Assembly: GCF_036637135.1 (NCBI RefSeq)
Contig: NZ_JAVWNC010000028.1
Coordinates: 1-26,883, forward strand
Direction of reading: 5' to 3'
Source: Anaerorhabdus sp036637135
Lineage (GTDB): Bacteria > Bacillota_I > Bacilli_A > Erysipelotrichales > Erysipelotrichaceae
Length of the DNA stretch: 26,883 nucleotides
Shown: positions 1-8,513 of the stretch, in pieces
How the letters are laid out: every line of letters starts with the position of its first letter
Numbering within the stretch: the stretch's first letter is position 1
Program-made: the position numbers and the translations under genes
Notes under the pieces: model-generated
What the model saw: only the letters and a program-made list of their open reading frames with translations
Databases searched by the model: none
What the model was told of the DNA's origin: nothing

Positions 1-44
1 AATTCATTCAGATAGAGACGATTAGAGTAGGAGATTGTTTTCAT
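1..44 (-). CDS. 5' end of an unidentified gene, cut by the window edge
   Basis: Only the first 14 codons are present, reading MKTISYSNRLYLNE on the minus strand. The ATG (44-42) sits 6 nt after a strong GGAGGAG ribosome binding site (57-51), and a promoter lies directly upstream, so this is very probably a real gene start. The fragment is too short to assign a family. By position, next to agaS and a mannose-family EIIA, it could belong to the same amino-sugar locus (regulator, PTS subunit or glycosidase), but that is inference from neighbourhood only. Confidence 0.6.
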   Translation of the reverse strand, partial: MKTISYSNRLYLNE

Positions 45-69
45 GATGAGCTCCTCCATGTTTGAATAT

Positions 70-98
70 ATTCTAACATAAACTCTTCGCAACTTGAA
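70..98 (-). promoter_or_regulatory. Promoter of the left-edge gene
   Basis: On the minus strand, TTCAAG (98-93) and TAGAAT (75-70) are separated by exactly 17 nt. A TG dinucleotide one base before the -10 gives it an extended -10 character. It ends 26 nt before the gene start. The -35 element lies inside the palindrome at 91-111. Confidence 0.5.
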
Positions 99-111
99 TA
101 TAATTCAAGTT
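91..111. promoter_or_regulatory. Perfect palindrome, probable repressor operator
   Basis: AACTTGAAT (91-99), a 3-nt ATA centre, and its exact complement ATTCAAGTT (103-111) form a perfect inverted repeat. It covers the -35 box of the left-edge gene, the usual place for a repressor operator. There is no T-run after it, so a terminator is unlikely. The regulator is unknown; the sequence does not resemble the NagR/DasR TGGTCTAGACCA consensus. Confidence 0.5.
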
Positions 112-202
112 ACTTTCACTGAACTTTCACGCATATTCCTTATCACAAGTGCTCTGTTCATCGCTGTATCTTTACTTTAATCGTAGTGAACTTTCCTAAT
201 TA

Positions 203-243
203 AAAAAACGTAGTTTCCATTATAAATGGTGACTACGTTTTAT
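203..243. terminator. Bidirectional intrinsic terminator after the agaS-EIIA operon
   Basis: AAACGTAGT (206-214) pairs with ACTACGTTT (232-240), and inside it CCAT (217-220) pairs with ATGG (226-229). On the minus strand it is followed by a run of T, so it ends transcription coming out of the EIIA gene. The plus strand also shows a T-rich tail. The rest of 112-202 shows no gene; it contains two copies of TGAACTTTC (119-127 and 187-195) of unknown meaning. Confidence 0.8.
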
Positions 244-262
244 TTTGTATTACATTTGTTGA

Positions 263-697
263 TTAAATGCCATCTCCATCGATTACTTCATCAACTTTTT
301 CAACATAAGTATATTTGATCACTTGATCTTTACCTGTGTTGCAAGCCATGTCAGCTAATGCTTCAGCATCTTCCATAAATCCTCTTGCCATTGAAGTTTC
401 AATAACCATACCTAGGTTTGTTCCACCAAGAACGATTAATTTTTCTTCTCTTTTCATAGAAATTTCTACAGAAGTTTTAAATGGTGATCCACCAACTAAG
501 TCAGTGAACATAATGATACTTTCACAATCTTTTAAATTGTCGATAGCAACATTTAATTTGTTTTCTAAATCTTCTACTGAGTCTTCTTGAACAAAGTCAA
601 CAGCCTCATACTTTTCAGGTAATCCAGCAATTAATTTAACTGAACTTGTTAAGCCAGTTGCAAAATTGCCATGGCCTGTAATAATAATTCCGATCAT
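263..697 (-). CDS. PTS EIIA component, mannose/N-acetylgalactosamine family
   Basis: A 144-residue single-domain protein of the mannose-family EIIA fold. It begins MIGIIITGHG; His9 in the GHG motif is the expected phosphorylation site that takes phosphate from HPr and passes it to a cognate EIIB. The ending half carries the GGTNLGM and VIETSM segments typical of the family. It starts 10 nt after the agaS stop behind an AGGAGG site, so the two are co-transcribed, and a terminator follows. No EIIB, EIIC or EIID of this family is visible in the window; they may lie beyond the left edge. With agaS and nagA alongside, an AgaF-like role in N-acetylgalactosamine or galactosamine uptake is plausible but unproven. 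Confidence 0.88.
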   Translation of the reverse strand: MIGIIITGHGNFATGLTSSVKLIAGLPEKYEAVDFVQEDSVEDLENKLNVAIDNLKDCESIIMFTDLVGGSPFKTSVEISMKREEKLIVLGGTNLGMVIETSMARGFMEDAEALADMACNTGKDQVIKYTYVEKVDEVIDGDGI

Positions 698-707
698 ATT
701 TTTCCTC

Positions 708-1880
708 CTACTTAGAATATGGATATAGAGTTACACCTTTTACTACACGATTAACTTCTCCACTTGGACATGGATTGTCTGGTGTAATATCCAATGATAA
801 CGATTTGAATAAAGCAATAATTTGTGCAACTACAATATATTCTAGTCCCAAGAAAATATTATCATGATTTGAACCATTATAGCAATAATAGAAATCAGTT
901 AATGCTTTTGCTTCTTCACATGGTGTATTACAAACTGCAAAAATCTTGTTTCCTTTACGTTGTCCACTCATTTCCTTAATTAAATCTACTTCATATTGAC
1001 GAGTATAAGCTTCATCACTAATATACACTACAGTTAATGTTTCATTATCAATAATTGATTTTGGTCCATGTCTAAATCCTAGTGGTGTATCATACATTGT
1101 AACGATCTTTCCAGCAGATAGTTCAAGTAATTTAAGAGAAGACTCTTGAGCAACACCCTTTAAAGCATTGCTTCCTAAATAAACAATACGTTTGAAATCA
1201 TATGATTTTACTAATTCAACACATGTAGTGAAGTCAGTTTCTACCATTTTTGTTGTACACGCGATAACATCTTCAACAGCTTTTACTGTTTCATCAAGGT
1301 TAGTTAAGTTAAAGCTTAATAATGTAGCTAAGTACATATTTGTAAATGATGATGTCATAGCAAATGATTGATCGTGAGTTTCATCTGTTAGATTAATTGC
1401 TAAACAATTTGATTTTCCTTCAGCACGTTTTGATAAAGCACCATTTTTGTTACAAGTTACAAATAAATGATAAATATTAGTTGTTACTGCTTCAGCAGCA
1501 TCAACAGCTCCAATTGATTCTGGAGAATTACCAGAACGCCCAAAGCTAATTAATAGAGTTGGTTTTGTACGAGAAATATAGTTTTCAGGAGTAGCTGTAA
1601 TATCCGTTGTAGCATAAGATTTAGTTTTGAAGTTTGTGCTCTTATTTAGGTAAGAGAATAATGTGTTACCCACAAATTCACTAGTTCCAGCACCTGTTAA
1701 AACGATATCATAATCAGGTTGAGTAATCACTTGATTCAAAAATGCTTGAATTTCTTCTTTCATTTCCTTCACTTGATTTATTGTCTTATTCCATGTTGCA
1801 GGTTGTTGGTGAATTTCAGTAGCTGTAAATGTTGCTGATTTTGCTTTTAATTCTTCTTGTGTAAATCCAAAAATTGTCAT
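708..1880 (-). CDS. agaS: SIS-domain sugar-phosphate isomerase/deaminase, AgaS type
   Basis: A cytoplasmic protein of 390 residues with two SIS domains (roughly 40-195 and 215-350). Landmarks are GAGTSEFVG (63-71), the phosphosugar-binding loop SFGRSGNSPES (112-122), ESSLKLLEL (246-254) and GFRHGPK (268-274). Length and motifs match AgaS, which deaminates and isomerises galactosamine-6-phosphate to tagatose-6-phosphate, rather than GlmS, because there is no glutaminase domain. The start is fixed by an AAGGAGG site 9 nt upstream. It is the first gene of a two-gene operon with the EIIA gene and is divergent from nagA, whose product would supply its amino-sugar phosphate substrate. Exact substrate preference (galactosamine or glucosamine phosphate) cannot be read from the sequence. 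Confidence 0.88.
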   Translation of the reverse strand: MTIFGFTQEELKAKSATFTATEIHQQPATWNKTINQVKEMKEEIQAFLNQVITQPDYDIVLTGAGTSEFVGNTLFSYLNKSTNFKTKSYATTDITATPENYISRTKPTLLISFGRSGNSPESIGAVDAAEAVTTNIYHLFVTCNKNGALSKRAEGKSNCLAINLTDETHDQSFAMTSSFTNMYLATLLSFNLTNLDETVKAVEDVIACTTKMVETDFTTCVELVKSYDFKRIVYLGSNALKGVAQESSLKLLELSAGKIVTMYDTPLGFRHGPKSIIDNETLTVVYISDEAYTRQYEVDLIKEMSGQRKGNKIFAVCNTPCEEAKALTDFYYCYNGSNHDNIFLGLEYIVVAQIIALFKSLSLDITPDNPCPSGEVNRVVKGVTLYPYSK

Positions 1881-1906
1881 GGTAGATCCTCCTTTTTTAC
1901 ATCCTC

Positions 1907-1935
1907 ATTATAGGCATCCTTTATTTAAAGTACAA
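1907..1935 (-). promoter_or_regulatory. Promoter of agaS-EIIA
   Basis: On the minus strand, TTGTAC (1935-1930) and a consensus TATAAT (1912-1907) are separated by 17 nt, 26 nt before the agaS start. Confidence 0.7.
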
Positions 1936-1980
1936 CATTTTAGTTGAAACATATAATTTCATTGTTAAAAAGTATAAACA

Positions 1981-2009
1981 TAGACTTTCTAAATGGACTA
2001 AAATATAAT
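1981..2009 (+). promoter_or_regulatory. Promoter of nagA
   Basis: TAGACT (1981-1986) and a consensus TATAAT (2004-2009) are separated by 17 nt. The nagA ribosome binding site GGGAGG follows at 2021-2026. The stretch between this and the agaS promoter contains only a weak inverted repeat (TGAAA 1945-1949, TTTCA 1957-1961), so a shared operator is possible but not demonstrated. Confidence 0.7.
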
Positions 2010-2034
2010 TAAACTATAAAGGGAGGATTATTAA

Positions 2035-3174
2035 ATGATCATTCAAAGTAAAAGAGTTTGGGTTTCAGGCCAATTTATCCCAGCTCAAATTGAAGTAGTA
2101 GATAAAAAAGTTAAGGCAGTATTACCTTATGGTAGTAAAACAGTCGACAAAGACTATGAAACAAAACGTATTGTACCCGGTTTCTTAGATATCCATTGCC
2201 ATGGTGCTTATGGATTTGATACAAATGATGCAAATGAAGAAGGTCTACGTAACTGGTTAAAGAATATACCAGGTGAAGGTGTAACTGGATTATGTCCAAC
2301 TACAATCACCCAAAGTGTTGATGTGTTAACTGGAGCAGTTTCTAATGTGGCTAAAGTTGAACAAGAAGGATATGAAGGTGCAGAAATTTTAGGTATTCAC
2401 TTTGAAGGACCTTATTTAGATATGGTATACAAAGGTGCTCAACCTGAACAATATATCGTTCCACCTACTATTGAACAATTTAAAGAATATCAAAAAGCAG
2501 CAAATGGATTAATTAAAATTATTACACTTGCTACTGAAACAGATGAAGATTTTGGATTAACTCATTATTGCAATGATAATGGTGTAGTTGTTAGTATTGG
2601 ACATAGTGCTGCAACTTATGATCAAGCAGTGCTTGCTGTGGCTAATGGTGCTAAATCTATGACTCATATTTATAATGGTATGACACCATTCAATCATAGA
2701 AACAATGGATTAATTGGTGCCGCTTTTAGATTTAGAGATGTATTTGGTGAAGTTATTTGTGATGGTAATCACTCAACTACTGCTGCACTAAACATTTTAT
2801 TTAACTCTAAAGGTAGAGATTATACAATCATGGTATCCGATGCACTAATGGCAAAAGGGTCTCCTGCAGGAAGTAAATTTATCTTCGGTGGTAATGAAAT
2901 CGAAATTTACCCTGATGGAAGTGCTCACTTAACATCTACAAAGAACTTAGCAGGAAGTACATTGCGCCTCAACGAAGGATTGAGAATTCTTGTCGAAGAA
3001 GCTCAAGTACCATTTGATGCAGCACTTAATGCTTGTACTCTTAACCCAGCACGTTTATTGAAAATAGATGACCGTAAAGGAAAGATTGGTGCTGGATACG
3101 ACGCTGACTTAGTTGTATTAAATGATGACTACTCTGTAGTACAAACATACTGCCGAGGAAAAGAAAGTATATAG
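2035..3174 (+). CDS. nagA: N-acetylglucosamine/galactosamine-6-phosphate deacetylase
   Basis: A cytoplasmic amidohydrolase of 379 residues that removes acetate from N-acetylhexosamine-6-phosphate, feeding the deaminase step. Visible motifs are HCHG (54-57), the metal ligand Glu124 in HFEGPYL (122-128), His190 in IGHSAAT, His211 in THIYNGM, the sugar-binding CDGNHS (242-247), and the catalytic Asp269 in VSDALMAKG. Length matches the NagA/AgaA family. The ATG lies 8 nt after GGGAGG. It is divergent from agaS-EIIA, forming one amino-sugar locus. NagA and AgaA are close paralogues; the agaS neighbourhood leans toward AgaA (galactosamine branch), but the sequence alone does not settle this. Confidence 0.93.
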   Translation: MIIQSKRVWVSGQFIPAQIEVVDKKVKAVLPYGSKTVDKDYETKRIVPGFLDIHCHGAYGFDTNDANEEGLRNWLKNIPGEGVTGLCPTTITQSVDVLTGAVSNVAKVEQEGYEGAEILGIHFEGPYLDMVYKGAQPEQYIVPPTIEQFKEYQKAANGLIKIITLATETDEDFGLTHYCNDNGVVVSIGHSAATYDQAVLAVANGAKSMTHIYNGMTPFNHRNNGLIGAAFRFRDVFGEVICDGNHSTTAALNILFNSKGRDYTIMVSDALMAKGSPAGSKFIFGGNEIEIYPDGSAHLTSTKNLAGSTLRLNEGLRILVEEAQVPFDAALNACTLNPARLLKIDDRKGKIGAGYDADLVVLNDDYSVVQTYCRGKESI

Positions 3175-3229
3175 CCCCTTTTCAATTTCACTAATTTAAA
3201 GTATGATATTGAAGTATGGAGGGAATCAA

Positions 3230-3763
3230 ATGTCTGCAAATAAGAAAAATAGTATTGTTTCAGGAAGAAATATTTACCAAGATGAAAAAGGTAGAAATAT
3301 CCTTTACAACAAAAATACTGGTGTTGGTTATTTAATTCAAGCTAAAGATGAAAAGTCATATAATCTCTACAAGAATCGTTATTTATACGTTATCATTGCA
3401 GTCATTCTTGCAGTCAATTTCTTAGCAAGCCTAGAGATATGTGTAGTTATAGGTATTCTATTTGCTTTATTTCTTGAGTATAGATATCGTACAAAATTCA
3501 TTCCTTCACTTGTTCAAATCACAAACTTTAAACCTTATGAGAATTTAACATTCATTGATCAAATGGTAAAAAATGGTAATGCAAACAAAATACTATTATC
3601 AGGAATATTATATATCGCATTTGCTATTCTATTAGTTCTTAATGGTATTCAAATGGAATTATCAAACTTACTCATGATTGCAAATATTGCGCTAGCATGT
3701 GGAGCCCTAGTCTTCTCAGGAATTCACTTTGTAGCTTATGCAAGAATGAAAAAACAACAATAA
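3230..3763 (+). CDS. Unknown four-helix membrane protein
   Basis: I do not recognise this family. The ATG at 3230 is preferred over one 27 nt upstream because GGAGGG (3218-3223) is correctly placed for it; this gives 177 residues starting MSANKKNS. A polar N-terminus of about 50 residues is followed by a hydrophobic pair (YLYVIIAVILAVNFL and ICVVIGILFALFL), a basic and polar loop of about 45 residues, then a second hydrophobic pair near the C-terminus. No enzymatic motif is visible. It follows nagA by 55 nt on the same strand and may read through from it; a weak promoter candidate (TTTTCA, 17 nt, TATGAT at 3202-3207) also exists. A terminator follows. Confidence 0.75.
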   Translation: MSANKKNSIVSGRNIYQDEKGRNILYNKNTGVGYLIQAKDEKSYNLYKNRYLYVIIAVILAVNFLASLEICVVIGILFALFLEYRYRTKFIPSLVQITNFKPYENLTFIDQMVKNGNANKILLSGILYIAFAILLVLNGIQMELSNLLMIANIALACGALVFSGIHFVAYARMKKQQ

Positions 3764-3770
3764 AACATTT

Positions 3771-3806
3771 AAAAAGAGCATTTCTGTAATTGAAATGCTC
3801 TTTTTT
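3771..3806. terminator. Bidirectional intrinsic terminator between converging genes
   Basis: AAAAAGAGCATTTC (3771-3784) pairs with GAAATGCTCTTTTT (3792-3805) around a 7-nt loop, with A- and T-runs on both sides. It serves the plus-strand membrane gene and the minus-strand tex operon that converge here. Confidence 0.88.
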
Positions 3807-4268
3807 CTATTCATTTTCGTGTGCTAAGTTACTTGCCCATCTACCAATTATTGGTAAACGATAAGATATCCAACTAAAGCCTTTTATTGCAGCAATGATT
3901 TCTAGAATTGCAAAGATCAATCCGATAATTCCCATTACAAATAAAAATCCAATTGAAGATAATAAGCCACCCGCATTCTGTGTAAGTAAAGAAGTAAACG
4001 CGAACCCAGCACCAAATAATGTTCCAATAAAACCAATAAATCCATAGAAAAGACTCATGAATAATGCTTGCCAAGCATGAAATTTTACAAGCTTACTCTC
4101 TTTTTCAAAGATTAGTACCAACCCTGGTATCAACCATGTTAGATAACCACCACTTGTTCCATAAGATAAGAACGAAATAACAACTGGTAATAAGTAAATT
4201 AATAATGAAACAATGTTCGCATCCATTCCAAAAATAGATGATTGATGTACTTTGTATTTTATATTCAT
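3807..4268 (-). CDS. DUF4870-like small membrane protein
   Basis: A protein of 153 residues with about four hydrophobic segments (approximately 20-36, 45-54, 68-95, 103-128). The segment between helices, FEKESKLVKFHAWQALFMSL, matches the conserved centre of DUF4870-type proteins, whose function is not established. It follows tex by 19 nt behind an AGGGG site and is probably co-transcribed with it, ending at the terminator just downstream. No catalytic residues are apparent. Confidence 0.7.
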   Translation of the reverse strand: MNIKYKVHQSSIFGMDANIVSLLIYLLPVVISFLSYGTSGGYLTWLIPGLVLIFEKESKLVKFHAWQALFMSLFYGFIGFIGTLFGAGFAFTSLLTQNAGGLLSSIGFLFVMGIIGLIFAILEIIAAIKGFSWISYRLPIIGRWASNLAHENE

Positions 4269-4287
4269 ACAATTCCCCTTTTGTTAG

Positions 4288-6414
4288 TTATAGTTGTATT
4301 AAACTTAATTGTACTTTTTGTCTTTCTTCATCAATAGCACTAACCCAAACATGAACAATATCACCTACTGATAAAACTTCACTTGGATGAGAAACTCGTT
4401 CTTTGCTCATTTTTGAAATATGAACTAAACCGTCTTCATGTAATCCAATGTCAACAAATGCACCAAAATCAACAACATTACGAACAACACCTTCCAATTG
4501 ATCTCCCACATGCAAGTGTTCTATTTCTAAAACATCTTTTCTTAATAATGGTCCATCATATTTTTCACGATAATCGCGTAATGGTTGACGGATTGAATCC
4601 ACAATATCTTGAAGTGTATATTCATCTACACCTAAATTTTTAGCTTCCTCAATCATATCAATATTTAAGTCTTCAACTTGACCTAACTCATTTATATTGT
4701 ATTTCTTCATTAGTTTTTGTGCAACTGAATAACTCTCAGGGTGGATACCCGTTTGATCCAATGGATTATTACCTCCTTGAACACGCAAGAATCCAGCACA
4801 TTGTTGGAATGTTTTATCCCCCATCTTTTTTACTTCCTTAATTTGCTCTCGCGAATTAAAACGCCCATTTGAATTACGATACGCAACAATTGCTTTGGCA
4901 CTAGATTTATTTAAACCTGATATATGCATTAATAACTCTTGGCTAGCAGTATTAATATCAACACCTACTCGATTTACCGATTTCAAAATCGCGAAATCCA
5001 ATCGCTCAGTTAATTGTTTTTGAGGTAAATCATGTTGATATTGCCCTACCCCTATACTCTTCGGATCAATCTTGATTAATTCTGATAATGGATCTAGTAT
5101 ACGACGTCCAATTGATACTGCTGAGCGTTGTTCAACATGTAAATCAGGAAACTCTTCACGAGCTAATTCACTCGCACTATACACCGATGCCCCTGCTTCA
5201 CTTACTAAAGTATATTGAACATTTAGTTTATTACGACTAATTACATCTGCAACAAAACTTTCTGATTCACGCGATGCTGTCCCATTACCAATCGCTACAA
5301 TTTCAATTGGAAATTCTTTAAATAATGCTAATAACGTTTTTTCAGCTTCATCTTTTTTATTAACCGGTGCATGTGGATAAACTACGGCTATCTTTAATAA
5401 TTTTCCTGTATTATCAAGAACAGCTAATTTACATCCCGTTCTAAAAGCCGGGTCAAAACCCAAAACAACTTTACCAATTAGTGGTGGCTGCATTAATAGT
5501 TTTTCAACATTCATCGAGAAAATTTCTATCGATTGATTTTGTGCTTTCTCACTTAATTCATTTCTTATTTCACGTTCAACACTTGGAAATAATAAACGCT
5601 TGCATCCGTCCGATGCAGCATCTTCAATTATTTCTTGAACAACTGTTGCTTTATCACGTGTTATACCACGAATTGCATACTTCATCAAATAGCCTTGATC
5701 ATAGTCCATTGAAACAGTAATAACCTTTTCTTTCTCAGCACGATCAATCGCCATAACACGATGACTTGCAATATATCCTACGCGATCAGTAAACTCATAG
5801 TACATCTTATATACTTTGTTTTCATCCGTATGTTTCTTCTTTGCTTTCGTTACTATTTTTCCATAACGATTGATTGAATCTTGTACTTTCCAACGAAGTT
5901 TAGCATTATCACTTACTCGTTCTGCAATAATATCTTTTGCACCCTGAATTGCTTCTTCTATTGTTGTAACTGTATCATTCAAATACTTATTAGCTTCTTC
6001 AGCTACATTACCTTGAACAGGACATTTAAAAATCCAATCTGCGAGTGGTTCTAACCCTTTCGCAATCGCATCTGTAGCACGTGTTTTACGTTTTTGTTGA
6101 TATGGTCTATAAATGTCTTCAACTTGTGATAATTTAGTACAAGCTAAAACTTCTTTCTTAATTTCTTCAGTTAATTTTCCTTGTGTTTCAATAATACGCA
6201 ATACATCTTCTTTACGTTTTTCTAAGTTCACTTGATAATCATATTGTTTTTGAATGTATTGGATTTGTTCTTCATCCAAACCCTTTGTCATTTCTTTTCT
6301 ATATCGTGCTATAAATGGCACTGTACTTCCCTCTTCAAGTAATTTAAGAGTGTTTTTTATTTGGTCAACTCCTATATTTAATTCTTGTGCTATTGGCTGT
6401 ATTAAATGTTCCAT
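4288..6414 (-). CDS. tex: Tex family RNA-binding transcription accessory protein
   Basis: A protein of 708 residues with the full Tex layout: N-terminal helical region (about 1-195), central region, YqgF/RNase H-like domain (about 316-440, opening VVLGFDPAFRTGCKLAVLD), helix-hairpin-helix region (about 470-555, including NRVGVDINTAS and HISGLNKSSAKAIVAYR), and a C-terminal S1 RNA-binding domain (about 636-706, GVVRNVVDFGAFVDIGLHEDGLVHIS). Tex proteins bind nucleic acids and affect transcription and translation; their exact role in Firmicutes is not well defined. The ATG follows an AAGGAGA site. It is divergent from the PASTA gene and heads a short operon with the DUF4870-like gene. Confidence 0.95.
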   Translation of the reverse strand: MEHLIQPIAQELNIGVDQIKNTLKLLEEGSTVPFIARYRKEMTKGLDEEQIQYIQKQYDYQVNLEKRKEDVLRIIETQGKLTEEIKKEVLACTKLSQVEDIYRPYQQKRKTRATDAIAKGLEPLADWIFKCPVQGNVAEEANKYLNDTVTTIEEAIQGAKDIIAERVSDNAKLRWKVQDSINRYGKIVTKAKKKHTDENKVYKMYYEFTDRVGYIASHRVMAIDRAEKEKVITVSMDYDQGYLMKYAIRGITRDKATVVQEIIEDAASDGCKRLLFPSVEREIRNELSEKAQNQSIEIFSMNVEKLLMQPPLIGKVVLGFDPAFRTGCKLAVLDNTGKLLKIAVVYPHAPVNKKDEAEKTLLALFKEFPIEIVAIGNGTASRESESFVADVISRNKLNVQYTLVSEAGASVYSASELAREEFPDLHVEQRSAVSIGRRILDPLSELIKIDPKSIGVGQYQHDLPQKQLTERLDFAILKSVNRVGVDINTASQELLMHISGLNKSSAKAIVAYRNSNGRFNSREQIKEVKKMGDKTFQQCAGFLRVQGGNNPLDQTGIHPESYSVAQKLMKKYNINELGQVEDLNIDMIEEAKNLGVDEYTLQDIVDSIRQPLRDYREKYDGPLLRKDVLEIEHLHVGDQLEGVVRNVVDFGAFVDIGLHEDGLVHISKMSKERVSHPSEVLSVGDIVHVWVSAIDEERQKVQLSLIQL

Positions 6415-6485
6415 TTTATGTCTCCTTAATCCTGTATTATCATACCATATTCAACTTTGAATTTGGTTTTAAATTTAATGAACTA

Positions 6486-6494
6486 TGTTATAAT
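6486..6494 (+). promoter_or_regulatory. Extended -10 promoter of the PASTA gene
   Basis: TGT followed by a consensus TATAAT (6489-6494) gives an extended -10 element 17 nt before the ATG. No convincing -35 is present at the usual distance. The short spacing means the ribosome binding site (AGAGGTG, 6500-6506) is near the very 5' end of the transcript. Confidence 0.5.
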
Positions 6495-6511
6495 TAGTGA
6501 GAGGTGAATAT

Positions 6512-8509
6512 ATGAACATAAATTTCAGAGATAAGAAAACCATCGGTCTAATGATTGCAGCTGGAATATTAATATTACTAACCGCAACAATTGTTGCTAT
6601 ATTCTTTTTATTTCCTGCTAAGAAGATAGAAATTCCAGATTTTACGAATAAAACTAAAGCAGAAGTAGAAACATGGATAACGGAGAATGAGTTATCCTTA
6701 GATCAAGTTTTGTTAGCTTACGAATACAACGAAACTATAATGAAAGATCAAGTACTCACACAAAGTATTGTGGGTGGAGAAACACTTAAAAAAGATGATA
6801 TTCTTACAATTACATTATCAAATGGTTCCGATCCAGACTTAATTGTAACTTTACCTGATTTCAAAGATATGACACATGATCAAATTGAAGCATGGTTTAC
6901 AGAAAATAAATTTTCGGATGTTACTTACGAATATATTCCTGATCCAAAAATCAAGAAAGACTATTTCATTAAGAGTAATATTACTGAAACAGAAATACGC
7001 AGAAGTACACCCGTGCTTATCTCAATATCTGTAGGTACTGAATCGGTAGGTATTGAAATTGCGATGCCTGACTTCAAAGATTATACAAAAGCTAACATTC
7101 AAGCTTGGGGAAAAACAAATAATGTAACTATCACATTTAAAGAGGAAGCTAGTGAAACAATTGCTTCTGGTAAAGTAATATCACAAGATCCTAAATCCGG
7201 TTCAACAATTAAAACTGGTGGAAAAATTACGGTTACTTTATCTACTGGTAAAGGTGCAACAGCCATAAAATTTGATGGAAAAACAAAAAAAGATGTTGAT
7301 GCTTGGGCAAAAACAAACAACATTAAGATATCTTATCAAGAAACATATGATAACAAAGTTGCAAACGGTGTAGTTATTTCTAATACTCCTAACTCTGGTT
7401 TAATGAAATCAGGATCAACCATGACTGTGAAGATATCTATTGGAAAACCAAACGTAGAGAATTATACAAATAAATCAAAAGATAGTTTCAATTCTTATAT
7501 AGAAGGCTTAAATAAAAAATCAGCAAATCTAAAAGTAGTAGTTAATGAAGTCGAAAGTGATAAAGCACAAGGCACAATAATCGAACAAATCATTAATAGC
7601 AAAACTGTTTCTGGTTCAACTACAGTCGACACTGGAACAACTATTACTATTAAAGTAGCTAAATTACAATCAAAGAATGTCGAGAGCAAAGCTGGATCAT
7701 CATATGATGATTTCAAAAAATATGTTGAAGGTTTAGGAATGAAAGTTGGTTCAAAAGGGACAGACAGATATAGTGACTATACACCTGGATATATTGTTTC
7801 TAATGATACCGGTTCAAAACCTGTCGGCACTTCAATTAACTATGTATTATCCAAAGGTAAATATGACCCTGACGTGGCAACATTCGATGGAAAAACTACA
7901 AGTGATGCAAAAGCACTTATAGATTCAGCAAATGGAATTGGAGCTGGTTGGACAATTACGTTCTCAGCACCTGAACAAAATACATCTGTCAAAAGTGGTT
8001 TGACATTTGGATGTACAAAAGGTTCTAAGACTGTAAGTTGTAAAGTTTCTAAAGGCAGTCCAATAACTGTTGAGCTTAAAGAAAACATGTCTGAAAGTGA
8101 CTTTATTAGTTATATCAAAGGACTAGGTCTTACAGCAAACAAAACAGGTGCTGAATATTCAGATACTATTGGAAGCAATAATATTATTCGTAATCAAACT
8201 GGTTCTAATTTCTGGCCAGGACAAACAATTGATTATACAATCTCTTTAGGAAAAGATCCAGCAACTCAAACAGGAACATTTCCTACGTTCTTATATTCTC
8301 AATTTAAAGGCACATCATGGGATCTCCAAGTTGCTGCAGTAAAGAGCGCTTTTGCTCCTAACTATACAAATATCGCATTTGAAGAAGAAGTAACTACTCT
8401 AACTGATGATCGACCTGAATTTACCGTAGTATATGTTTCTGTTGATTCAGGGCAAGAAAATATTCCGTACAACCAAAAAATCATCGTAAAATTATTAGTA
8501 AAAAAATAA
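6512..8509 (+). CDS. Membrane-anchored protein with about eight PASTA-like repeats, no kinase domain
   Basis: The ATG at 6512 follows AGAGGTG and gives 665 residues; a GTG 15 nt upstream is in frame but lies in the ribosome binding site region. After a short basic cytoplasmic tail there is one membrane helix (about 11-35, IGLMIAAGILILLTATIVAIFF cut here for length as IGLMIAAGILILLTATIV), then extracytoplasmic repeats of 60-70 residues at about 38-103, 111-174, 182-245, 251-311, 313-383, 390-448, 454-519 and 520-581, and a C-terminal segment to 665. Each repeat opens with a form of PDFxxxTxxxIxxW and ends with GxxIxVxxSxG. PASTA domains in PknB-type kinases and class B PBPs bind cell wall material or act as spacers. 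No kinase or transpeptidase domain is present, so this is probably a wall-facing binding or scaffold protein. Function is inferred. Confidence 0.8.
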   Translation: MNINFRDKKTIGLMIAAGILILLTATIVAIFFLFPAKKIEIPDFTNKTKAEVETWITENELSLDQVLLAYEYNETIMKDQVLTQSIVGGETLKKDDILTITLSNGSDPDLIVTLPDFKDMTHDQIEAWFTENKFSDVTYEYIPDPKIKKDYFIKSNITETEIRRSTPVLISISVGTESVGIEIAMPDFKDYTKANIQAWGKTNNVTITFKEEASETIASGKVISQDPKSGSTIKTGGKITVTLSTGKGATAIKFDGKTKKDVDAWAKTNNIKISYQETYDNKVANGVVISNTPNSGLMKSGSTMTVKISIGKPNVENYTNKSKDSFNSYIEGLNKKSANLKVVVNEVESDKAQGTIIEQIINSKTVSGSTTVDTGTTITIKVAKLQSKNVESKAGSSYDDFKKYVEGLGMKVGSKGTDRYSDYTPGYIVSNDTGSKPVGTSINYVLSKGKYDPDVATFDGKTTSDAKALIDSANGIGAGWTITFSAPEQNTSVKSGLTFGCTKGSKTVSCKVSKGSPITVELKENMSESDFISYIKGLGLTANKTGAEYSDTIGSNNIIRNQTGSNFWPGQTIDYTISLGKDPATQTGTFPTFLYSQFKGTSWDLQVAAVKSAFAPNYTNIAFEEEVTTLTDDRPEFTVVYVSVDSGQENIPYNQKIIVKLLVKK

Positions 8510-8513
8510 AACA

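Noticed and set aside
1936..2003. NagR/DasR-type operator between agaS and nagA
   Set aside because: Fragments such as AAATGGACTAAA and TAGAC look suggestive, but no copy of the TGGTCTAGACCA-like palindrome is present.
3203..3229. Longer N-terminus (MILKYGGNQ) for the membrane protein after nagA
   Set aside because: The GGAGGG site lies inside this stretch and is correctly spaced for the ATG at 3230.
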